From assembly GCA_015179125.1 (NCBI GenBank), contig WHVA01000193.1, positions 124,001-188,000 of the forward strand: 64,000 nucleotides of DNA, in the 5' to 3' direction. Under the pieces are notes generated by a model. The model did not search any database, had not been told where the DNA came from, and worked only from the letters and a program-made list of their open reading frames with translations. Both the position numbers and the translations under genes were made by a program. Source of the stretch: Gautieria morchelliformis (lineage: Eukaryota; Basidiomycota; Agaricomycetes; Gomphales; Gomphaceae). Positions 41,933 through 53,423 of the stretch are shown here, in pieces (within the stretch, counting starts at the first letter, position 1; each line of letters opens with the position of its first letter).

Positions 41933-43712
41933 AGCAGGTCCGTGCAGAATTTTAGGACCGAGTTCGATAGGCCTGACGGGCCCGGTGCCTTGTAGGGGCC
42001 CATTTTACCTATGATTTAAGATTTGCTGGTCCAGTATGGGTGTGTACTCGAAGGCTGGCACTGGGTACTGTGCTGTGTCGTTGTGCTGCAGCCTGATGCC
42101 CTGGGATGGGAAGAAGTAGTCGAAGAGCAGCTTGCTCTTGTCATTGTTGTTTGTGATTCTCTCTTCCCTGCCCGCGTCCGTCATGATTTTGAGCGGCGGG
42201 ACTCTCGTGCGACCTCCGTCAGTTGATGGGCCGGAGACTAACCGGCTCGCCATCCATACTGTTTTCTCGTCTGCATTTTCTAACCAGTCCACCCAGAACT
42301 CCCACTTTGTCACCCGGATTAGGTTGGTGTATTCGTTCCGTAGGTTGCGGTATTGTTGATGCATGGGGGTGCTGGGGATTGCTGCATGCTTGGCTGGCAT
42401 GACTTGCGGCTGCCCGCATTCAGGATCTGGCTTGGCTGAGGTCTTTGGTCCACCATCTTTTGGAGTATGCAGAGGGCCTGGTGTATGGCACGAGCGCCTC
42501 TACTGCTGTGTTGATGGTGGTGCTGAGCTGCGTGAGCCATTCCTCTAGCTCCTCGGGGGAGCTGATCTCAGCTGGGGGTGGGTGCAGGTCTAGGTGCTGT
42601 TGTGTGAGCTCGCAGAACTTCGGCCAGTTGACTTGGCGCCAGTTACATCTTGGGGGTTCTTCCACCCTGGGTACTGACATATCGATGGTGCTGGAGGTGG
42701 GGTAGTGGTCGGTGCAGGGGGGCTGCGCATTGGTAAATGTGGTACAGTGCATGAAGAGGTCGTGTAGTGGTGGTGTGCAGAAAACGTTGTCCGGTCGGGT
42801 GAGGTTCTTGGTACGGGTCACGCAGAGGGTTGGGATATCTTTAGGGAGTGCCATAAGCAGGTCGTGCTGTGCCAGTAGCTCTAGTAGTTCCTGCGCTGAG
42901 TCAAGGTTACCAGCGGTGAACAGGTGGGAGTTGCGCTCCTCGTCCCAGAGCCGGTGGTGTCTGTTGAAGTCCCCCATCCATAGCATATGGGCTATGTCTA
43001 TCATTCTTGTCCCTCGTTGGTCGGCCCTGATTGTGTTGTGGATTTGTCGTAACACGCGTGAGTGGGTGCCATCGATATATTCATTGAATAAGGTTATCGC
43101 TCCTATGTTGGTGTGTATGAGCATAGCTACCATGTCTTGAGATTTGATGTCGATCTGCTGCCATGAGCTGGAGCGAAGGTGTCTGTTGACGAAGGTGACC
43201 GCTCGGGACTTTTTGGGATCATCTCTGTGCTGTGTGGGGGTTAGCGAGTACCACCTGTGGTTGATGTGGGTGTTGCCCAGGAAATCAAAGTATGGTTCTT
43301 GTAAGATGATGAGGTCGTATTCATTGGGGTCTATTGAGTTGATTAGGTCTTGCTGTGCCACGTCAGATTTGTTAAGATTTTGCTGCCATATTTTCAGGGT
43401 CGTGGTGTTCGTGTCGGTCGTATCACTCATGGTGGGGTCGGATGGATTGGGGTGGCCTTTTGTTGGTGTGCATTGCGGAGCCTAGGTCGCCAAGCGAGAG
43501 TTGGCGGGTGCGTGGGGTGTGTTCTTGGTGGCCCCCCCTGCTGGTCAACCGCCATGTTATCGAGCGTCCCCTGGGGTTCTGCGATGGCCGGGGTTGTGGC
43601 TGGTGCTGGGTGCGGTAGGCTGGCTGGTAAGGGTCGTCATGCGAGCAGTAAGTGTTGGTGTACGTTGTTGGGTGGAAGTGAGGGCATGCCATAGATGCTG
43701 GGGGAAGGGCGC
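41933..43712 (-). pseudogene. LINE-C piece 2: ORF2 endonuclease and linker
   Basis: ORF2 begins near 43430 (MSDTTDTNTTTLKIWQQNLN). The endonuclease is open for 336 codons with NLNKSD, ILQEPYFDFLG, LWMGDFNRHHRLWDE, TDHYPTSSTI and the linker KRWWTKDLSQARS. The Asn, Glu, Asp and His residues expected in an apurinic-type endonuclease are present. After 42420 the frame changes (42400-42005: FWVDWLENADEKTVWMASRL, TRVPPLKIM) and then reads YKAPGPSGLSNS, the start of the RT, until Gypsy-1 cuts in at 41932. 43431-43712 is the ORF1-ORF2 spacer. Confidence 0.85.
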
Positions 43713-44265
43713 TGTCAAGATTGGTTTTTAGGCGTTAATATCGTGTATTAGTGAACACAGCGAATGCCCAAATGACTTGTGCGAATAAGTATGCTGTTCG
43801 GCGAATAGGTGAATCAATAAATGTTCACAAGATAAGAGGGCCGCGCGAGCGGAGATCGCCCTATCTACAGTCATAGTGAAATAGCCCGTGGCACTTGACG
43901 ATGTAACACGCAAGGTGTCACGGAAGGGTTGCCTAAGTAGCGACAATCCCTTCGCCGTCAGCACAGACAATAGTTCGAAGGCTAAGGTAGCGATGATGAA
44001 GTGTGAGGGCAACACTAATGACGAAGCCACAACCAAAGATACTCAAGGAGATAAGAGCCGATACTAGGACAATGACCAACTGTGTAGTGGGTATCCTCAG
44101 TTTATAACTCTACCAACGATAGATACATGGGGACTTGCCTGTGTAGTGGGTATCCTCAGAGATCAAGCTGAGGAAACGCCACCACACGGGCTACAGTCTT
44201 ATAGCGCTGGCAAGGCTTACATAATAGGGGAGATGGAAACTTGTAGAAGGTTACGGAAAGTGACG

Positions 44266-44405
44266 GAAAGTGACATGTGACAGAAAGTGACATGTGACAG
44301 AAAGTGACATGTGACAGAAAGTGACATGTGACAGAAAGTGACATGTGACAGAAAGTGACATGTGACAGAAAGTGACATGTGACAGAAAGTGACATGTGAC
44401 AGAAG
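44266..44405. repeat. 17-bp minisatellite in the Gypsy-2 3' LTR, about 8 copies
   Basis: The unit GTGACATGTGACAGAAA repeats about eight times without spacers. The 5' LTR (50540-50570) has about two copies. The 102-bp difference in LTR length equals six units. Confidence 0.95.
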
Positions 44406-45099
44406 GTGATGGAAGGTTATGGAAACTGACGGAAGGTGACGGAAACTCATGGAAGGAAATAGAAACTTGTGGAAAGAAACGCGTGAACCCTGACATCACC
44501 CCCCTCTCAATGCTTGTCGTCCCGACAAGCACAGCTGCCACCTAGCCCCCAACATCCACCGAGACATCGTTTCCAAGTATGCCACAGGCGGGACCACCAT
44601 CTCTCCTGACCCTTCCCTTCCTGGTAATGCAGGTCAATGATGAGCTCAGGGGGATTGGGGTCCATGGGCAAGTGCGGCCCTCGGAACCTTGCTCAACGTA
44701 TTCGCTCTCCTGCCATGTTACGGAAACGTCGCCCCACCCAGCCTTTGAAAGTGTAGGGGGTTCCACACGGGGGGGTTCCATCGTTGAGGAAGACAGGGTC
44801 GCCGATGTAGTACGTGTTCTCTCGTCTGTGTCGGGGTCTGAGGAATGCGAGTGCAGGGCGAGTGGGCGCCTGACTCTTCGCTGGTGTGAGGTCCTCAGAG
44901 CTGACGGACCACTTTGAAGACCATGCGATGTCGAGATCACGGCAGTCAAGCATCCTTTGTAGCTTGGCTTCACTGGCTGCTCTGGATGATGAGAAGCCGG
45001 AGAAGTGCAGGAGGGTGGGATCGACACGTGACATGTTTGGCAGGTCGGAGAGGTTTTGGGTGAAGCTGGGGAGAGCTTGGAAATGCCTATGGTCTAAAT

Positions 45100-45543
45100 C
45101 TTCCTGCATCCTTTGGTCGCAAACATCCAGTGTTCTCTGTCATCCTGCTTCGGCCATATGAAGATGACCTAATTCTTGAACGTCATGCTCCTCCACCACC
45201 CCCCCCTGTCATACGGGATGGAGCCGAAGAATATGAAGTTGAAAGGATTCTAGACAGCAGGATGTTCCATGGAAGGTTGGAGTATCTCGTGTGCTGGAAG
45301 GGCTATGGAGCTGCCGACGATCTCTGGCTACCAGCAAAAGATGTCTCTGGGGCAAAGCGACTCATTAAGGAATTTCACCAGCAGAACCCAGAGGCACCTC
45401 AGCGTATCTCAGCAGCCACATACATGTCCCTCCCTTTCCAGAGATTTCAGAACTTCACAGAACCTTCCAGGCAAACTCTCTTCGACTGGACAGCAGGCAG
45501 GGATTCTACTCATAATGTCAAGGGTCCAGGACCCCAAAGATAA
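45100..45543 (+). mobile_element. Gypsy chromodomain segment on the strand opposite to Gypsy-2 pol
   Basis: It reads HPVFSVILLRPYEDD, a proline stretch, YEVERILDSRMFHGRLEYL and VCWKGYGAADDLWLPAKDV, a Gypsy integrase C-terminus with chromodomain. It is either a rearranged part of Gypsy-2 or a piece of another element. It is a non-functional fossil part. Confidence 0.75.
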
Positions 45544-48500
45544 GCAATATCGGCCTCCGCCTAACCAATTCATTCCGATAAGCTATATATCCCCTCTCCA
45601 CCTGTGACCGCTCGCTTCCACTGCATCGACCCCACCACATCCATCAACCATGTCCTCGGCCGCCACCTTATTAACCGTGTAGGGACCTAGCCACTTGTGG
45701 CCTAGCTTCTTCATTGGGCGAGTGGTTGTGATGTTTTGTGCATTGAGCCAGACCTTGTCACCAAGCTTATAAACTGGGGCTGCTTATGGTGCACGTCATA
45801 GAAGCGTGCCATGTCCTCTGCTGCCTTGGACAGGGCTGAACGAGCTTCTCTCGTGGCCGCTTCCATCCGCGTTGTGAACTCATCCAGGGCCTCGAGTCGA
45901 GTTTCCCAGACTGGTTCCAGTCCCAGCCTTGGATGTTGGCCACTGTCCAACATGAAGGGTGTAGTCTGGGTTGAGGCATGGATTCGGTTGTTATAGGCAA
46001 ACTCGGCCAAGGATATCCATTCGAACCAATCATCCTGACGCTGGTTGATGAATAGTCGAAGGTATTGCTCAATCTCCTGATTAACCCTTTCAGTCTGTCC
46101 ATCAGTTTGGGGGTGATAAGCAGTAGAGGCAGCGACTTTGACACCAAGAAGTTTGTTCAGTTCACGCATGAACTGGGAGATGAACTGTGTGCCTCGATCA
46201 CTGATGATTTCTTCAGGGAGCCCATGAAGTTTCCAAACATGATCATGGAAGAGTCGGGAAACTCCCACTGAAGTTACATCTGAAGTGGTGGGAATGACAT
46301 GTGCACGCTTTGAGAGGCGATCGACAACAACAAGGAGAGAATCATAGCCATGACTGGTAGGCAGTTCTACAATCAAGTCAACAGACATAACCTGCCATCT
46401 ACGGTCTGGGATACGGTTTGGTAGAAGCTTGCCAATGGGAGAAGCAGGGAAGGTTTTTGTCCGGTTGCACAGGTCACAGGCCTTCACATATTTTGCAATG
46501 TAATGTCCCATCCCAGGCCACCAGTAACTCCGAGCAACTAGTTCAGTGGTTCTCCAACGACCAGGGTGACCGGTGAGAGGCATGTCATGGTGCGCTTTCA
46601 CTATGTCATGTCGTAGTTTTGCATCAAGCGGCACATACACTTTGTTGTGATAGAGGACTAGCCCATCCTGTTCAGACCACTCTTCTCCTCGTAAATTTCC
46701 AGAGGAGCCCAGTTCTTTGAGAGCCTTGACAACCTTTTCATCCCGGTCTACACAGTTCCTTACTCGATTGAGGAAAGCATCACCTTCACCCGGGACTAAC
46801 TGCGCACCAGCCTCTGGGGGATTCGCCTTGATGTGGAACAAGTCAGGGGTAAGTAAGACTTGATTTTGGTTGTCTTCCTCCCCCCGCTTATGATCCACGC
46901 GTTGTGAGAGTGCATCAGGCTTGGCTGAATGACGACCAGGACGATGGATCAGCTCAAAATCAAAGCAAGAGAGGTAGAGTGACCAGCGTGCTTGACGACG
47001 GTTCAGGTTTTGTGCAGTGCGGAAGTAGGTGAGATTCTGATGGTCATTGAGAATCTCAATCTTGTGCTTCGTTCCCTCTAAGATGTGGCGCCATTCCTCT
47101 AATCCCCGAATCACAGAAAGAAGCTCCTTGTCATGGATGGCATAGTTGTGTTCAGCATCATTGAGGCTTTTGGAGACAAACCCCACAGGCCGCCATTTGC
47201 CATCATCACATAGCTGGGACAGTACTGCTCCTGTGGCATAGGCTGAGGCATCTGTTTCAAGACGGAAATGTTTGTCTTGATCAGGGAGGACAAGGATCGG
47301 TGTTGAGGTGATGAGGAGTTTGAGCTTGTCAAAGGACGCTTGCTCTGGGCCATTTGGATCCCAAGACCATTGGGCATCCTGTTTTGTCAACTGGTTGAGG
47401 GGCTTTGCAATGTGTGAGAAGTCTTCCACAAATCTACGGTAGAAGTTGATGAAACCAAGGAATGATTTGACTTCAGTGACGTTACGTGGTATTGGCCAGT
47501 CCCGCACCCCTGCAACCTTGACTGGGTCCATGGCAACCTGTCCTTGAGAGAGGATGAGGCCGAGATACTCCACCTCTAGTTGCTCAAATAGGCATTTTTC
47601 AGGTTTGAGGTACAGGTTGTTGGCCCGGAGGATTTCAAGGACACGTCGTACAATCCTACGATGTTCTTCAAGTGACTCTGTGAAGATGAGAATGTCGTCC
47701 ATGAACACCACCACAACCCCTTCATCGATGAGACTCTTGAAGATGTCATTCATCATCGTCTGGAAGGTTGCTGGGCTGTTCGTGAGTCCAAAGAACATGA
47801 CTAGAGGTTCATACAGGCCAAACTATTTGTCCGAAAGGCTGCCTTCCACTCATCTCCCTCTTTTATGCGTACATTATTATATCCCCAGCGAATGTCAAGC
47901 TTTGTGAAGTATTTAGCCCTTCCAGCAGCAATCTTATTCATGATGTCTGGAACAAGGGGCAAAGGATAGGCATTCTTGATTGTTATATCATTGAGCTTCC
48001 GGTAGTCTTGCACAAATCTAAGACTGCCGTCCTTTTTCTTCACAAAGAAGACTGGAGATGCCATAGGTGACTTGGAGGGACGGATACGATGGCTCTTCAG
48101 GTTCTCCTCAAGGAAGTTATCCAGTTCCCTTTGCTCAACCGGTGACATTGGGTAAACCTTTGTGCTGAAGGGTTGTGCACCTGGAGTGAGCTCAATTGCA
48201 TGGTCCCAGGGCTTTCGAGGAGGCAGTTGGTCAAATGACTCCTTAGAAAACACATCCTTGAACTCCTGGTATGGTTTAGGGACAAGGTCCTCGAAGGATC
48301 TGACTGGTGCAGACTTGCTGGCCCGTTCAGCAAGCTGTTGGGAGACAGTCCGGCCTGCGCCAATCATTTCAGGACTCTCATTCACAAAGATGACAAAGGT
48401 CCTGTCTCCTTCCTCAAGTAGGGAGCGGGTGTGCTGTATGGGAACCTCCTCTTGATTTACACTCTCTTCTGGAACAGTTTCGACTGTGGGCCCTCTGACA

Positions 48501-51370
48501 ACAGGTCTGCCCCCACATGACTTGGGACAGCGTGTCATCTTCACATCTCCTGTACGCCAGTCAACTTCTGGGTTGTGTTCAACAAGCCATGTGTGACCAA
48601 GAATGATGGCAAGTCGTCCAAGGCTCGTGACAGAGAATGTGGCACGTTCCGTATGATCCCCAAAGGTGCAAATGAGGTCGACTTCTTCCTTGATTGAGCC
48701 AGCCTCATTTGGGGTACCATCAATATTGTAGACGGGGATGGCACGGGGTAGGGGACGGGTCCGAAGCCTGTGTTCCCTCACAAACTCCACATCGATGAAC
48801 ATCCCTGTAGCACCACTGTCAAGGAGGGAGTCAATTGCAAGTGGATGCCCTGTGTCAACGGAGTGGACCTTGAGAGGTACTTTGGTGCATTGGCGGAGGT
48901 CAGCAGTACGGACATATAGAGGGACTGGAAGGTTTGCATTAGCAACTGGAGCGATGGGTTGGGTTTTGGCATGGCTGGTTTGGTTTCAGTTCGATCAGGG
49001 ATAGGAGAAGGATGCATCATATCGCCTGTGATCCCTATTGTACATGTTTCGAGAACTGAAAACGATTCGTCGAGCGGGGCATGTCTTTCACCGCTGACTG
49101 GCCTAAAAACCCTTTCCTTCCTCTTGGACAGGGGCTTCCACCTTCTGTTTGCGTTCCTCTATCGCCGCTGCTACAGATTTAGAGACAATTGCTGCAATGT
49201 CTGCCTCTGTGAGGTTTGCACGGATTCGTGGCTTGCGAGGTTCAGGACAGTCTGGTGAAATGTGACCAGGTCTCTTACAGTTGTAGCAGGTTCGTGTTTC
49301 GGTGCGGCGGCGGGATGAGTCAATGTCCATAGGTGTCGCGTTACTGGGTGATGCTGTGGCAACAGGAGCCATAGCAGGAGTGTGGAGTGGTCGGGCAGGA
49401 GGAGGGCGATTAGGGACATGAGGTGTCTGTGCCTTCCTGACCTCTAACAGACGGCGATGATTGCGGTCAATCTGACAGGCTGCTTCCTTCCAGGCTTTGA
49501 GGTTGGATGGAAGAAAGGGCTGGGCGTGGATCTTGTCAAGGATACCTGCTGGAAGGCCACGAGCATAGGCATCCTCGAGTGCCTCATCATTAAAGCCTGT
49601 CCTGCCTGCCAGGATCTCAAATTGAGCCGTGTATTCATCTGCCGACATTCCTGACGCCATCCTAAGGTCATGCAGCTTAGTGCGAGCCGTTCTGGCACGA
49701 TCTGGGTCACCAAAGGCCTCCTCCACACGTTTAATAAACCCCTCCAGAGTGGATATAGAGGAGGTGCCATCAATGACAGCCTGTGTCTCGTTGTGTGCCC
49801 ATATCTCCGCAGAGCCTCCCGTCATGAAGGAAAGAGGTATAGGATCTTTGTGCGTTCATCTGGGAAGGATGCTGGCTGGACAGCGATGGACAACTTGATA
49901 GACCTGATAAACCCTTCAGTCTCTGCACGGTCTCCATTGAACTTCTCCGGTTCTGCTGCTTTGATAGAGCGAGTAGATGGAGGGACACTGTGAGGTACTG
50001 AGGGCGCAAGGGCTTGAGCAGCAGCAACAGCAGCGTTGGTGGCAGCATTGGCTAAGTGGTCGTGAACGTTAGCAATCTGATTGTGCAGTTCCTGATTCTG
50101 CAGTTGAAGTTGCTGCAACTGCTGTGCTTGGCTGGAAAGGAGGCCTCGAAGAAATGGCCCATGGTCACCCAGGGCGTCCCAGTATGCATCTGGGAGTTGG
50201 TCTGCCATAGGCTGAGATGAAGGCTGGTTAAGAAAGTGTGTGGGGTCATCCTATGAGCTTGATCTTCTGTGAGGGCAACACTAATGACGAAGCCACAACC
50301 AAAGATACTCAAGGAGATAAGAGCCGATACTAGGACAATGACCAACTGTGTAGTGGGTATCCTCAGTTTATAACTCTACCAACGATAGATACATGGGGAC
50401 TTGCCTGTGTAGTGGGTATCCTCAGAGATCAAGCTGAGGAAACACCACCACATGGGCTACAGTCTTATAGCGCTGGCAAGGCTTACATAATAGGGGAGAT
50501 GGAAACTTGTAGAAGGTTACGGAAAGTGACGGAAAGTGACATGTGACAGAAAGTGACATGTGACAGAAGGTGACGGAAGGTTATGGAAACTGACGGAAGG
50601 TGACGGAAACTCATGGAAGGAAATAGAAACTTGTGGAAGGAAACGTGTGAACCCTGACATGAAGTATGAGAACTCACCAGTGATGCCTAAGTCCTCTTCT
50701 GGTCGAAGATAGAAATCTCCAAGAGAAGACTCAAAACGATGATCACAGTGAGGTCAAGTTTGCACAAGATGGACGACGTATGATAATTGAACTGGAGAAT
50801 ATACATGTGAATGTAAACTACTTATTTCGAATGCTCGTAAGGCATCAACGAATAGGAAAGAGGCCGTCGTGAGTCAGGGTTGGATAGGGGTGCGCAGTCA
50901 TGATTAGATGGAATAAACATACAATAGAGTGAGGGAAGAGTGCGAACATGAAACGACGGAGAGTAAAGGTGGCAAAGGCACTTATGTCCAAAACCATGTC
51001 TTGGGATCCATATACATGCTACCCTGCACGGACTCTTCGTCTACTGGGTTGATCCCGCACGACCTATGGAAGGGACGTCCTGCGAACACACTTTGGCCAT
51101 ACAAACACCCAAAGGGGTTGGATTAAGAAGATGATGGGGTTAGTGATGAACCATCATGCCGGGTAAATGGTATCGATCATATTTGATGGCATGCCTGCTG
51201 GTCAAATGCGCGAGCAGCGAATAGCGGTTCGGAGAATGGGGCGAACAGTACGTAGAGTGGACGTAGAGGAGGAGTGGTCAGAGGGTGCGGCGAACTCTGG
51301 CGAAGATGCTAGGGAGTGATGAGGGGGAACATAGAGGCAGTGGGGTAAGAGAAATAGACAGGTCATGACA

Positions 51371-53037
51371 GGCGCTTGGATCTGGCGTTGTGTTGGCCGA
51401 CTCCCATGACTGTGGGTCCCTGCTAGAGGGGAAGTATCGTAGGTGGTTTTCGGGGTTCCTCTGCTGTATCCCCATGCTGCGTTCCTTGAAAGTGGGGCAG
51501 TTGCAGTCCCACGTGGCATGAGCTGCCTTGTTGCAGTTGACTCATCTGTAGTGGCTGGGGTCAGTCATGCTACACTCTGATGTTCTGTGGCCCTCTTCGC
51601 CACAGGTGCCACACACGTCAGTGGGATGGGGGAAGTGCGCAGCCATGTGGGTCACACCGAGCTTTTGACATTTGAGACATCTCTTGGCATCCTGGATGAG
51701 CTTCCTTGCGGTCATTCTGGTGCTCGCAATTAGTATTCTAGCCAGATGAGCATGTTGGCCGTGGTGCAATTGCGGAGCTGGATGATTAGGTGTGCCGTGG
51801 TTTGCCATTCCGTTCTTCATTCTACCGGTTTGAACCATCGCATAGCTATTATGTCGCCTGTCTCGAGCATGTTGGTTTCCTCTACCGTCGCTATGTTGTC
51901 GCATGAGTTGGGGTCAAATCTGACCAGTACGAATTCTGCAATAATGGGGTAAGAGTTAGATTTGATTACTGACGTCTTGTCAAAGTGCGAGAGGAAGTCT
52001 TCCGCTCTTTGCTGGTCCTGGAACAGTTCCGCTGCTTCCTCGGAGCTTAGCTCTAGGAACAAGCCACTGTTGGGGAGTCTTTGCACCCCCACTACCCTGG
52101 ACTGTTCCTGTCCTTCGGCTCATCTGAGTGATTCTATTGCTTGGTTCGCCTTGCTGACTATTTCCGGCTCTGACAGTCGGGCAGCCTGGTGTTCTTGCGC
52201 TTCCTGCGAACTGTCGACTAGTAGCTGTCACGTGGAGGTCGCATTGGGCTAACATGCTGGATTGCATGCTGACTGGCTTGGTGGCGCACGCTGCGAGCGC
52301 TGCTGCATACGTGGGGTGACGCATGGTGGCCATGTAGGTGGTGGCTGTCTTCTCATTGTTCTGGGTCGGTTCGGATGGGAGCTGTGCTTGGAAGGCATCA
52401 ACTATCCTTTGCACCATTCCGTCGCTCTCCTCTCTCAGTTCTTCTACTGTGCTTGCCAGGCTGCTGGTGGCGTCCTTGATCACTTGCTTGCTCTCCTCGA
52501 TTTGGTGGATGGTTGGTGCTAGTAGGTCATTGGCACCTGATAGACGTTCCTTGACGGCTGTCGCGATTTCGGATATAGTCATCCGGTTTGCTAAATCTGT
52601 CAGTAATGCGGAGACCACTCTAATACCTTCCTCCGTCGTTTTGGGGATGGAGGCCTGCGCCTCTGCCAGGTACAGAAGGGCGGTTGCAAGGGCATGGAAC
52701 ATTATCAGCTGCTGCTCTGGGAGGAGCCGCCTGGCCAATAGGTAATGCTGCGTGATCTCAGGTGTGAGTGGCAGCCTGTTGGGTGCGTTCTCGGCCTCGT
52801 TTCCACTGCCTGGGTTGTTCTCAGAGCTGGAGCAAAGGGTGCGGCCGTCCTGACTGGTTGGCGATGTGCGTGTGAGCAGGGTCCTTTTGCCAGGGACTCC
52901 TGACATCGGGGTCAGGTTTTCGTGCGTCGTTTGTGGATGCTGGTGACCTGGTGCTGTGTGTGGGTTCTCAGTGCCGATTTACTAGGGGCTTGTTGGGCAT
53001 TGGGGTTTTTGGGGTTTTTGTGGAGCGTGGGAATTTT
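51371..53037 (-). pseudogene. LINE-C piece 1: ORF1
   Basis: ORF1 opens near 52906 (MSGVPGKRTLLTRTSP). It has a helical region (LTPEITQHYLLARRLLPEQQ, EEGIRVVSALLTDLANRM) and YAAALAA (near 52280). After frame changes near 52090 and 51900 come the domain ending KSNSYPIIAEFV and zinc knuckles: CLKC...C-G-T-C-G-E-E-G-H-x4-C (51560-51680) and CNKAAHATWDC (about 51500). These are the RNA-binding parts of Tad1-like ORF1. The LINE 5' end lies near 53037, against Copia-2. It continues as piece 2 beyond solo LTR X'. Confidence 0.85.
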
Positions 53038-53041
53038 ACTT

Positions 53042-53423
53042 TGTAGAGGACAGGAATTATAGGCAGTAGGTATGGACTGCTTGCTCAAAAGAATAGACTA
53101 GAAATTAATTCACTCTCTCAGTGAATTTAGTTGTCACTGAGAGAGGGGGAAATCTGTCTCACTGTGCATGTACTACTACCCGGCCCTTTAGCGCCCAAGA
53201 GCTCACGCGTCGAAGTCATTTCAGACTCCGCTGGGTGCAGCCGCTTGTGAAAATAGAAATAACAAGATGAAATGGAGAGGTAAGGAGTGACTGGAAAATT
53301 TCGAAAATAATCAGAGAAATGGGTGCATGGTACAAGAACAATGTGAGAAGAGATTGAAACACCATACAGCAAATCGAATATATTATGCTTGATTTTGGTG
53401 CAGGAGCATAAATGCACCCAACA
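53042..53423 (-). repeat. Copia-2 3' LTR
   Basis: 382 bp. It holds one copy of the short inverted module CTCTCTCAGTGA...TCACTGAGAGAG. It is preceded by a purine-rich tract (written CCCCCTCAAGCTT on the plus strand, 53426-53438). Confidence 0.85.

Larger units (their letters stand above)
44002..50659 (-). mobile_element. Gypsy-2, nested in solo LTR X', broken
   Basis: The LTRs are 44002-44495 and 50268-50659 (TGTGAGGGCAAC...AACCCTGACA), flanked by TGAAG (43997-44001 and 50660-50664). Parts on the minus strand: gag with a coiled N-terminus and a CCHC knuckle (about 49100-50210), protease, reverse transcriptase, RNase H and integrase (about 45710-48800). A chromodomain-coding stretch (45100-45543) lies on the opposite strand, and a segment of unknown origin (44540-45109) precedes the 3' LTR. 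About five substitutions are visible between the LTRs over some 390 aligned bases, so it is young but older than Gypsy-1. It is broken, with at least four breaks. Confidence 0.9.
43713..51370. mobile_element. Solo LTR X' (about 1 kb) carrying nested Gypsy-2
   Basis: The outer ends TGTCAAGATTGG (43713) and GTCATGACA (51370) match family X. The flanking direct repeat is GGCGC (43708-43712 and 51371-51375). Its own sequence is 43713-44001 and 50665-51370, about 995 bp. Gypsy-2 with its target duplication fills the rest. It interrupts LINE-C between ORF1 and ORF2. Confidence 0.9.

Noticed and set aside
44266-44405. Regular short repeats resembling a CRISPR array
   Set aside because: The 17-bp units abut without spacers and lie in an LTR of a fungal retroelement.
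44156-44541. Repetitive SVTCHFLSH open frames
   Set aside because: These are readings of the 17-bp minisatellite, not a protein.
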